This document shows positions 24,052-32,146 of a stretch of DNA of 64,000 nt, in pieces. Each line of letters begins with the position of its first letter. Position 1 is the stretch's first letter. A program made the translations under genes and the position numbers. Under the pieces are notes generated by a model. The model searched no databases and was not told the origin of the DNA. It saw nothing but the letters and a program-made list of their open reading frames with translations. The DNA comes from Flavobacterium marginilacus (GTDB lineage: Bacteria > Bacteroidota > Bacteroidia > Flavobacteriales > Flavobacteriaceae), in NCBI RefSeq assembly GCF_026870155.1, contig NZ_CP113975.1:3534001-3598000 (forward strand), read 5' to 3'.

Positions 24052-26646
24052 TTATTTAATATAAACGGTAGTCATTTTTAAATCTTTGGCATCCGAACTA
24101 TTGCCATAATAAACTTCATATTCACCTGATGCCACATTCATTTTATTAATTTTAGTATCATAAAACTCAAATGAAGAAGCCGGTAAATCGATCGTAACAT
24201 TTTGTTTTTCGCCTGCCTTTAAATTGATTCTTTTAAAAGCTTTTAATGTTTTTAAAGGACCGTTGGAATCATTTAATTTTCGGACATACACCTGAACAAT
24301 TTCGGTTCCATCACGTTTACTGATATTTTGTATTGGAAAACTTAACTGCGTGTTTTCAGTCGGTTTTATATTTGTCTTGCTTAATGTGCCTGAGCCAATA
24401 TTAAATTCAGAGTAACTTAAGCCAAAACCAAAAGGAAATAAAACATCTGTTGTATATCTGTAAGTACGGTTCTTCATTGAATAATTTTCAAAATCACCTA
24501 GTATCTCTGAATTTTTATAAAATGAAACCGGCAGTTTTCCAGCAGGATTATAATCTCCAAAAAGTACATCGGCAACAGCTTGACCGCCCGATTCTCCTGG
24601 ATACCACGCCTGTAAAATAGCATCACAGCTCGAGGTTTCAGGAGCTAAAGCAATGGCAGAACCGGAACAGTTTACAAAAACTACTTTTTTGCCGGCATCT
24701 TTGAGTTCTTTCAAACATTTTCTCTGAACAGATGGAAGCTCAATATTTGTACGGTCACCGTCTTTAAAACCCGGATAAGAAACAGGCATTTCTTCGCCTT
24801 CAAGCAAAGTCGAAAGTCCGCCTACAAAAACTACCGTATCGATACCTTTTAATTTTTGAACCAATTTGCTGAAATCGATATCAAATCCTTTTCCAAAATC
24901 GAATTCTAGATTGGCCTGCCAATTGTTTGACTGAGCATAAAGAATTTCAATTTTATATTTTTTCCCTGCCTCTACAACAAATGGAATATTAGAAGGAACT
25001 GTCCGCCAATTATTGGCTTTTGAAATTGATTTCCCGTTCACTAACAATTCAAAAACACCGGTAATCCCAGTTTTAAAAACAAGTGTATCGTTTTGTTTCG
25101 CTGTATATTCTGTTTCATACTTTGCAGAAAATCCTTCCAGCTTAACTCCTGAAGCAAACTCATGCTGACCCGCAGTAGTCATTTTTATAGGATTAACAAT
25201 CTGCTGAGAAATTACACTAGCGCCCTCTCTGTTTGGATTGTTCCAATAAGTAGCTTTCATTCCTTTTTTCCCTTCAAATGAAATTTGGTCAAAATAAGTC
25301 TGAGTTACTTTATCTTCTACTAAATCACAGGCTTTATCATAAACGATTTTGTTTGCTCCTATTTTGGATTCAATTCCATCTTTTATCGTAATGGTTCTAA
25401 CGGGTGTACCATTATAATTTCCCCATAACACAGGTTCATTATCAGCGTTTGGACCAATAACTGCAATCTTACCAGCTGTTTTATTTAAAGGAAGAACATT
25501 GTTTTTATTCTGCAGAAGCGTCATTGTTTTATGAGCCATTTCAAGTGCTAACTGCTGATGTTCTTTATTATTAAGAACCGAAGCAGGAATCTTTGTCCAA
25601 GGCACAATAGCATCATCGTCCATTTCACCTAAATCAAAACGCCCCACTAAAACACGAAGCAGACTTTTGTTAATATCAGATTCTTTAATTAAATCTTTTG
25701 CAACAGCTTCGGGCAGGTTTTTAAAAGGGTACTTCTCCCAAACACATTCTACGTCAGTTCCTGCAAGTACAGCTTTGGAAGCAGCATGTACCGCATCTGA
25801 TGAGACTTTATGAGTAGTATAAAAATCAGTTACTGCTCCGCAATCTGAAACTACCATGTATTTATATCCCCATTCATCACGAAGAATACGCTGCAAAAGA
25901 CGGGTATTACTGCAGCAAGGTTCATCATCCAGACGCTGATAGGCACACATAACTTCCCTTACATCTGCATCCTTCACTAGTGCTTTAAATGCCGGCAGGT
26001 AGGTTTCATACAATTCTCTAGGATCTACACTATTAAGATTTAATTCGTGTCTGCTCCATTCCGGGCCGGAATGAACAGCAAAATGCTTTGCGCAGGCCAA
26101 GAGCTTACGGTATTTAGAATCTGCTGGTCCCTGCAGTCCCTTCACAACAGAAATACCCATTCGTGAAGTAAGATAAGGATCCTCTCCATAAGTTTCCTGA
26201 CCTCGTCCCCAGCGCGGGTCTCTAAAAATATTTACGTTTGGAGTCCATACTGAGAGACTTAAAAACCGTTTATTTTCATTTCCGTTTTTAATCCACTGAT
26301 TGTATTTTGCTCTGGCTTCATCAGATACGGCATCAAAAACACGATAAACAAACTGATCGTCAAATGAAGCTGCCATACCGATAGGTTCTGGAAAAACAGT
26401 TACATTATCATTATTTGCATAGCCATGCAAAGCTTCACTCCACCAGTTGAATTTTTTAATTCCAAGCCTTGGCACAGCATCAGACTGGTCGCACATTAAT
26501 GCGGCTTTTTCTTCAAGTGTCAGTCTTGAAATTAAATCCTTGGCTCTTTCTTCTGAACTGAGTGAAGAATTCTGGTAAGGATATTTCTGCGCATTTATGC
26601 TGCATATTGAAAATAAACTTATGATGATGAGACAATTAATTTTCAT
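24052..26646 (-). CDS. GH3 beta-xylosidase-like enzyme with inserted PA14 domain
   Basis: An 864-residue secreted exo-glycosidase. A signal peptide (about residues 1-19, CSINAQ) is followed by the GH3 TIM barrel (about 30-350), with nucleophile Asp268 in YMVVSDCGAVTDF and the substrate-binding motif LLACAKHFAVHSGPEWSRHELN. The alpha/beta C-terminal domain is split by a PA14 module (about 455-590, GMKATYWNNPNREGA ... FELLVNGKSI), and a fibronectin-III-like domain ends the protein. This architecture is common among Bacteroidota beta-xylosidases and beta-glucosidases. In this locus removal of non-reducing-end xylose from oligosaccharides is most likely. The surrounding GH43 genes are separated by 14-49 bp. 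Confidence 0.88.
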   Translation of the reverse strand: MKINCLIIISLFSICSINAQKYPYQNSSLSSEERAKDLISRLTLEEKAALMCDQSDAVPRLGIKKFNWWSEALHGYANNDNVTVFPEPIGMAASFDDQFVYRVFDAVSDEARAKYNQWIKNGNENKRFLSLSVWTPNVNIFRDPRWGRGQETYGEDPYLTSRMGISVVKGLQGPADSKYRKLLACAKHFAVHSGPEWSRHELNLNSVDPRELYETYLPAFKALVKDADVREVMCAYQRLDDEPCCSNTRLLQRILRDEWGYKYMVVSDCGAVTDFYTTHKVSSDAVHAASKAVLAGTDVECVWEKYPFKNLPEAVAKDLIKESDINKSLLRVLVGRFDLGEMDDDAIVPWTKIPASVLNNKEHQQLALEMAHKTMTLLQNKNNVLPLNKTAGKIAVIGPNADNEPVLWGNYNGTPVRTITIKDGIESKIGANKIVYDKACDLVEDKVTQTYFDQISFEGKKGMKATYWNNPNREGASVISQQIVNPIKMTTAGQHEFASGVKLEGFSAKYETEYTAKQNDTLVFKTGITGVFELLVNGKSISKANNWRTVPSNIPFVVEAGKKYKIEILYAQSNNWQANLEFDFGKGFDIDFSKLVQKLKGIDTVVFVGGLSTLLEGEEMPVSYPGFKDGDRTNIELPSVQRKCLKELKDAGKKVVFVNCSGSAIALAPETSSCDAILQAWYPGESGGQAVADVLFGDYNPAGKLPVSFYKNSEILGDFENYSMKNRTYRYTTDVLFPFGFGLSYSEFNIGSGTLSKTNIKPTENTQLSFPIQNISKRDGTEIVQVYVRKLNDSNGPLKTLKAFKRINLKAGEKQNVTIDLPASSFEFYDTKINKMNVASGEYEVYYGNSSDAKDLKMTTVYIK

Positions 26647-26695
26647 GCTTTTTTATATTATAATTTAATAGCTAAGCTTGTTATAAAAAGAAAAA

Positions 26696-28264
26696 CTAAT
26701 TCGTTTTCGAAATTTTATCACTGATATGGAAATAATCAAAATCCGCAAAACCGCCCGTATTTTTGGTTGCATAATTGAAAAGTCCAAAACGGTATCCCAT
26801 AAAATGCGGAAGTGTGTATGGCAGTTTTATAGCATTTCCGATACTAATCCATTTTTTTCCATCCAGACTGTAGAAAAATCTTCCTGTATCAGCTTTATCT
26901 TTGAAATTACATTCGGCTTTAAAGTATACTTTGTCCTGATTTAAAGGAACACTTTCAATTTCTTTGGAAATATCAATCATTACGATTTTTTTAGAACCGT
27001 TTTCAGCTTTTACAGCTATTAGTCCGAAATCTTTCTGCAATAATGAAAGTCCTGCAAAATCGCCGTCTTTCATTTTAGAAACTTCAATCATTATTTCACC
27101 TGAACTTTCAGGGCCAAAAGTTCTTTGAGTTAAAGTATTTTTAGCTTGCAGAAAACTGTTGTCGATTCGTTCTGTTTTTAATCTTAAATAGCCTTTTCTT
27201 TCTGTAACAGACCAAAGTTTGTTGTCTGGATTGTGATTCCACTGCCACACTAATGGTAAATCAGTTTCTCCATTTTTTCGGGTAAAATCATCAGAATTTA
27301 CAATACCCGGAATAAGGCTTTTATTAGCCGGTAAATCTAAAGTTTCCGGCACTTTACCATTTTCTCCTAATATTGGCCAGCCGTTTTCCCATTTAACAGG
27401 AACCAGATAGGGAATACGGCCTACGCCTCCTGCATCTCTAAATAAATAAGAAAACCATTTTCCGTCAGGAGTATCAATAATTCCGCCTTGTGCAACACCT
27501 AAATCCTGCAAACCGATTTTTCCTTCCCAAAGGCCGTTAATATTGTCCGCCCGATGTATAACTACAGTTCGCATTCCTCCTTTTGGCCAGGCGATATTAA
27601 ACAGATAGTATTTTCCTTTCACCTTAAAAAGCTGAGAACCCTCCGAATTAAGCATAATATTGCTTCCGGCTGGAGCGCTGGCGTTTTCAATTAATACCTG
27701 ATCCAATCCTCCTTCTTTAATTCCCGATAAATCAGCATTTAATTCTTTTACAAAAAGTTTTCCGTTACCATAAACCATATAAATCCTGCCGTCATCATCA
27801 AAAAAAATCGAATGGTCATGGTAAGAAGCATTTAATACATTTTTTTTCCAAGGACCTTTTTCTAAATTTTTTGTGGAAAAAATATACGTTTTACCAGTTG
27901 TCCCAGAAAAAGTACTGACATAATAAGTGCCATTATGATAGCGCAGACTGCTGGCCCATGAACCTCTGCCATAATCATTTTTACCATTATCTAAATTCAG
28001 TTTATCATCATTATCCTCTAATGTTTCATAAGCATAATTAATAAGTTTCCAGTTCACTAAATCATTGGATTTCATGATTGGAACACCCGGATTCATGTGC
28101 ATTGTGGTACTGCTCATGTAGTATGTATTCCCAACTCTAATGATAGATAAATCAGGCACATCTGCATAAATCACGGGATTTTTGGCTGTCGTTTTTTGAG
28201 AAAATACTGCCGTCTGCATAATTAAAATCAGACAGGTAAAAATGATACTAATTTTATTTTTCAT
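26696..28264 (-). CDS. GH43 enzyme with C-terminal beta-sandwich (GH43_12-like)
   Basis: A 522-residue secreted GH43 enzyme with a signal peptide (about residues 1-22, QTAVFSQ). The propeller (about 30-320) carries base YADVPDLSIIRVGNTYYM, modulator YHDHSIFFDDDGR and general acid LNSEGSQLFKVKGKYYL. The C-terminal concanavalin-A-like domain (about 325-515, WQWNHNPDNKLWSVTERKGYLRL) is typical of the xylosidase/arabinofuranosidase branch. The DVPDLS and SEGSQ motifs separate it from the tandem GH43-CBM6 group and resemble subfamily 12, whose members often release arabinofuranose from arabinoxylan. The subfamily call is by eye. Confidence 0.83.
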   Translation of the reverse strand: MKNKISIIFTCLILIMQTAVFSQKTTAKNPVIYADVPDLSIIRVGNTYYMSSTTMHMNPGVPIMKSNDLVNWKLINYAYETLEDNDDKLNLDNGKNDYGRGSWASSLRYHNGTYYVSTFSGTTGKTYIFSTKNLEKGPWKKNVLNASYHDHSIFFDDDGRIYMVYGNGKLFVKELNADLSGIKEGGLDQVLIENASAPAGSNIMLNSEGSQLFKVKGKYYLFNIAWPKGGMRTVVIHRADNINGLWEGKIGLQDLGVAQGGIIDTPDGKWFSYLFRDAGGVGRIPYLVPVKWENGWPILGENGKVPETLDLPANKSLIPGIVNSDDFTRKNGETDLPLVWQWNHNPDNKLWSVTERKGYLRLKTERIDNSFLQAKNTLTQRTFGPESSGEIMIEVSKMKDGDFAGLSLLQKDFGLIAVKAENGSKKIVMIDISKEIESVPLNQDKVYFKAECNFKDKADTGRFFYSLDGKKWISIGNAIKLPYTLPHFMGYRFGLFNYATKNTGGFADFDYFHISDKISKTN

Positions 28265-28293
28265 TGTATAAATTTGAATCTAAGGTGTATATT

Positions 28294-29253
28294 TTATTTT
28301 ACTTTGGCTACGCCTTCAGTTGTCTGCACAATTTTTTGAATCGTTCCGTCTTCATTATAATACATATAGTCTACGCAGACAGAACGTCTATAACTACCGC
28401 CAGTAGGCAGACTCCCATTATGGTAAAAAAAGTATGATTTCCCTTTATAGTCAATAATCCCTGGATGTGTAGTAAAACTGTTTGTCACATTATCTTGGAT
28501 GATACCTTGATATGTCCATGGTCCCTCTGGTTTTGGAGCTGTGCAGTATTCTATCATTTCTGGTTTTGTACCAACGCTTGGATAAACTAGATAATACAGA
28601 TTTTTTCTCTTATATACCCATGGTCCTTCAATGTAATTTTTAGGTTTAAAAGTGGTGATAGGCCCGTCCATTTCGATCATATTGTCTTTAAGTTTTACCC
28701 ATTTACAGCTTCCATTACCCCAAAATAAATAAGCTTGTCCGTCATCATCAACAAATACGGTAGGGTCAATATCATCCCAGGCAAATTTCATGTCTGTAGT
28801 CATTTCGTTTATTACAAGAGCCTTACCAATAGCATCTTTAAAAGGACCTGTAGGACTGTCAGAAACAGCTACGCCAATTGCGGCACCGCCCCCGCTTACA
28901 TCATCTTTTTTGTGAAACGTAGAAACAAACCAGTAAAACTTTCCTTTTCTCTCCACACACTGCGCAGCATAAGCATCCCCAGTAGCCCAAGAAAATGTAC
29001 TTGGCGAAAGCAGTGCTCCGTGATCTTTCCAGGCTGCCATGTCTGTTGTAGAAAATACGTGCCAATCGGACATTTTATAATTCGTATCTTGTTCTGTTGC
29101 TACATCATGCCCTGTATACAAATACAATGTGCCTTTATGTACAAGCGGCGAAGGATCTGCAGTAAAAATATTTTTTATAATAGGATTTTGTGCTGTCATT
29201 CTAATCATTGACAAACCACAGAACACCAATAGAATTTTAATCTTAAATTTCAT
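28294..29253 (-). CDS. GH43 single-domain enzyme
   Basis: A 319-residue secreted GH43 enzyme. The ATG at 29253 gives signal peptide MKFKIKILLVFCGLSMIRMTAQ; an ATG 9 bp earlier is equally in frame. Motifs are base FTADPSPLVHKG, modulator [19 protein letters not shown] and general acid YIEGPWVYKRKNLYYLVYPS. It belongs to the same subgroup as the GH43-CBM6 tandem array but ends right after the propeller (VQTTEGVAKVK), so the CBM6 module is absent. Whether the module was lost or never gained cannot be decided here. It lies between GH31 and another GH43 in the operon. Confidence 0.86.
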   Translation of the reverse strand: MKFKIKILLVFCGLSMIRMTAQNPIIKNIFTADPSPLVHKGTLYLYTGHDVATEQDTNYKMSDWHVFSTTDMAAWKDHGALLSPSTFSWATGDAYAAQCVERKGKFYWFVSTFHKKDDVSGGGAAIGVAVSDSPTGPFKDAIGKALVINEMTTDMKFAWDDIDPTVFVDDDGQAYLFWGNGSCKWVKLKDNMIEMDGPITTFKPKNYIEGPWVYKRKNLYYLVYPSVGTKPEMIEYCTAPKPEGPWTYQGIIQDNVTNSFTTHPGIIDYKGKSYFFYHNGSLPTGGSYRRSVCVDYMYYNEDGTIQKIVQTTEGVAKVK

Positions 29254-29307
29254 ATTATCCATTTTTAGTTTCTAATTATCTATTCTGATTTCAGTTTTAA
29301 TCTGAAA

Positions 29308-31899
29308 TCACTTTTTTACCACTGCTTGCCTACCTGTATATTTTATTGTTTTAACAGCTGCATCATTCTGTTTTCCAGACATCCATACAATATTCATGGT
29401 ATACACCTTTGTCTGGTCTTGGTAATTACCAATTTGTTTACCTATAGTCAAACTTTGATTCTTTTCATTCCAAATCATTGGAATTTCGATATACTTTCCT
29501 TTTTCATAATTGTAATTATTCCCTTCGTCATTATAAAATGTAAACGCAGCATCTTTGCCTGTATAGACACGTACTTCTAGAATATCCTGCTTTGTCTGGG
29601 TATTTTGAACAACATTCCCCATTGGCACAATTGAACCTTCCTTTACAAAAACCGGAATTTTATCCAATGGAGCCGGAACTGTTACTGTTTGTCCGCCTTC
29701 AAATCGTTTACCAGTCCAGAAGTCATACCAGGCAGTATTCTTTGGTAAATAAACATCCCAATTGATAACATCTGGAGCTGTGACCGGCGCTATCAAAAAT
29801 GCTTTACCAAACATGTATTCATAAGCTTGGCTGACAGCAATTGGATCATCATTGAAATCCATAATTAGCGGCCGCATTAATGTTGAATTATTCTTGGATA
29901 TCTGCCACGCTTCTGAATAAATATATGGCAGCAGCTGATACCTGAGGTTCATCATAGAACGCATATTATTCTCTGCTTTTTCGCCATATTTCCAAGGTTC
30001 CGTTTCTGTTTGGTATCCATGAATACGGAATATCGGATTGAAAGCACCCCATTGAAACCAGCGGGTGAGTATTTCATGATACTTTTCGTCAGTATATTGT
30101 CTCGGACCCGGGCGGAAAAAACCGCCAATATCAGTTGTCCAATAAGGCATGCCTGTAAGATTGTAATTTAACCCTGCCTCTATCTGACGTTTATAAGTGT
30201 CCCAGCTCCAGCCTATATCACCTGACCAATTGATAGTTCCGTAACGCTGCTGTCCAAGAAAAGCTGAACGGGTGAGAATGGCAACTCTTTTTTCTGGATT
30301 TGTATTTCTTTGTCCTTCATAAATCGCCTTGCTGACAAATAATGGATAAGTTAAGCGGTAAAAATCTCCCAGGCCAAAATAAGTTTGTTTGCCTCTCAGC
30401 GCATCATTTTCTGGTTCAGTAGCATCCATCCACCAAGAATCTACACCAAGTGCAAATAAATTTTTATTGAGTGCATTCCAATGTGTTTTTTGAGTTTCGG
30501 GATTAAAAATGTCTATCCACGGACTATTGGGAATGAATAAATTTTTAGCTAAATATTCCTTACCAATTTCTGATTCTTTATTCAGATTTTCCCAGACAGA
30601 AACCGAAAAATGAGCATTCAAATCATGAATTTCCTTTATGAATTTTTCTGGTTCAGGATAATGTGTTTCGTCAAATTTAGGAACTCCCCAGCCATATTTC
30701 CCCCAATACTGCCAGTCCTGTACAATTACATCTACAGGCAGACTGCGTTTCCTGAATTCTTTAATTGCAGCAACCAAATGCTCGCCAGAAGTATATCTTT
30801 CTCGGCATTGCCAGAAACCAAAAGCCCATTTTGGCAGCATAGGAACATTCCCGGTTAAATTACGGTAACCAGCAATAATTTCGTCTGTGTCTTTTCCCGA
30901 AAAAACGATATAATCAAGTGACTTCGCATTTGGCGAATTGAAAACCGTTTCGTTATTAGAAAGTTTTAAACTAAGCGACGGTGTGTTGCTCGATTTGCAG
31001 ACAACTTTTACAGTATGTTCTCCTGCTTTTAACTGAACTAATCTGCTCACTGCCGGCGGCAACCATAAATTGGATTGATTGATTACATCTATATTATCAA
31101 TAATAACCAAATGATTACTATCCATATCACCAAGGTCAAGCATTAGAGAATATTCGCCGTCTTTAGCCACCGAAAAACTGCCCGAATAAACAGACTGCTG
31201 TTGTGAAACCCGCTGTGTTCCTGCTGTGGTTGTTACTTCGGCTTCTCGATTTTCACTTTGGTTTATACCATTTTTAACCAAGGGAATATTTTGGTTCGTT
31301 GGATTAAAATAGGTCAGACCATATTGGTGCCATAAAAGTCCATATCCTTTATTAGATACCAAAAACGGAATGGCAATCTGTGAATTTACCTGAATTAACT
31401 TTCGGGCAGTATTTTTTAAATTATAAAAGCCATCTTGAAATTGTCCTAATCCAAACAAATACTCGTCTTGAGGAGATTCAAATCCCTGTTCGGCCACAAA
31501 ACAAGTTTCTCCCATAATGGAACTGGGTTTCATTAACCTCGAATTTGCTTTCTCGGAAAGAAACACTTTACCAGATTTATCGCTATACTGAATAACAGTT
31601 GTTTTTTTATCAAATGATGCTGTTATTGCTTTTGTGCTCAACTTCAAACTCGCTGCGGTTTCTTTTAATGTAAAACCTGGAACTTTAGGCTTATTAATCA
31701 AAACAAACTCTTGGGCTTCTTTTGAATTTCCAATTTGATATTGCACCCGGATTGATTTTTCAGTAACAGGAATTATATTAAGTATGCCTTCAGATAATTC
31801 AATTGAAAGCCTATCCGTAGTCAAAATGTGCTTTTTATACTGCTGCGCACTAATTGAAAAGGAGAAACTTAAAATTAGAATGTATATGAATCTTTGCAT
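29308..31899 (-). CDS. GH31 alpha-xylosidase-like enzyme with inserted PA14 domain
   Basis: An 863-residue secreted GH31 enzyme with a signal peptide (about residues 1-18). The N-terminal beta-sandwich is split by a PA14-like module (about 235-330, YSGSFSVAKDGEYSLMLDLGDMDSNHLVIID). The TIM barrel carries nucleophile Asp492 in WWMDATEPEND and general acid Asp561 in NWSGDIGWSWD. The PA14 insertion in the N-terminal domain is the layout of characterised alpha-xylosidases such as Cellvibrio Xyl31A. Removal of alpha-linked xylose from complex xylan or xyloglucan side chains is the expected reaction; alpha-glucosidase is a less likely alternative. The small relic ORF precedes it by 12 bp. Confidence 0.88.
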   Translation of the reverse strand: MQRFIYILILSFSFSISAQQYKKHILTTDRLSIELSEGILNIIPVTEKSIRVQYQIGNSKEAQEFVLINKPKVPGFTLKETAASLKLSTKAITASFDKKTTVIQYSDKSGKVFLSEKANSRLMKPSSIMGETCFVAEQGFESPQDEYLFGLGQFQDGFYNLKNTARKLIQVNSQIAIPFLVSNKGYGLLWHQYGLTYFNPTNQNIPLVKNGINQSENREAEVTTTAGTQRVSQQQSVYSGSFSVAKDGEYSLMLDLGDMDSNHLVIIDNIDVINQSNLWLPPAVSRLVQLKAGEHTVKVVCKSSNTPSLSLKLSNNETVFNSPNAKSLDYIVFSGKDTDEIIAGYRNLTGNVPMLPKWAFGFWQCRERYTSGEHLVAAIKEFRKRSLPVDVIVQDWQYWGKYGWGVPKFDETHYPEPEKFIKEIHDLNAHFSVSVWENLNKESEIGKEYLAKNLFIPNSPWIDIFNPETQKTHWNALNKNLFALGVDSWWMDATEPENDALRGKQTYFGLGDFYRLTYPLFVSKAIYEGQRNTNPEKRVAILTRSAFLGQQRYGTINWSGDIGWSWDTYKRQIEAGLNYNLTGMPYWTTDIGGFFRPGPRQYTDEKYHEILTRWFQWGAFNPIFRIHGYQTETEPWKYGEKAENNMRSMMNLRYQLLPYIYSEAWQISKNNSTLMRPLIMDFNDDPIAVSQAYEYMFGKAFLIAPVTAPDVINWDVYLPKNTAWYDFWTGKRFEGGQTVTVPAPLDKIPVFVKEGSIVPMGNVVQNTQTKQDILEVRVYTGKDAAFTFYNDEGNNYNYEKGKYIEIPMIWNEKNQSLTIGKQIGNYQDQTKVYTMNIVWMSGKQNDAAVKTIKYTGRQAVVKK

Positions 31900-31911
31900 T
31901 TTTTTAACTGC

Positions 31912-32109
31912 TTAATTTTGTATTGGATTTAATGAAACAACAAAACCGCCCCTGCGAAGTAATTTTACCTCTACTGTTGAATTTTTATTTACTACAATTA
32001 CTTGTGATTGCAATAGTACATACTGTGGCCAGACATTAAAAAAGCTGAACACAGCAAACAAGACTATAATGCCTTTTAAGTTTATGATTTTTAATAATTT
32101 ATTTTTCAT
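31912..32109 (-). pseudogene. Small ORF: signal peptide joined to a GH97-like C-terminal tail
   Basis: A 65-codon ORF between GH95 and GH31 with a convincing signal peptide (about residues 1-29, LFAVFSFFNVWPQ). The remaining 36 residues end in VEVKLLRRGGFVVSLNPIQ. That ending resembles the last strand of GH97 alpha-glycosidases (vLkvkLaPGGGfvvsL pattern). GH97 genes accompany GH95 and GH31 in complex-xylan loci. The ORF may be what remains after an in-frame internal deletion of a GH97 gene of about 2 kb. The GH97 link is by eye and uncertain; a genuine small secreted protein is the alternative. It is spaced like an operon gene (37 bp and 12 bp gaps). Confidence 0.45.
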
Positions 32110-32146
32110 ATCTCTCTTCTCAGTTCAATTTGGACTGTGTATTTTT

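Noticed and set aside
28735..29211. 158-codon plus-strand ORF antisense to GH43
   Set aside because: Lies wholly on the opposite strand of a well-supported GH43 gene; cysteine- and arginine-rich in the manner of antisense frames.
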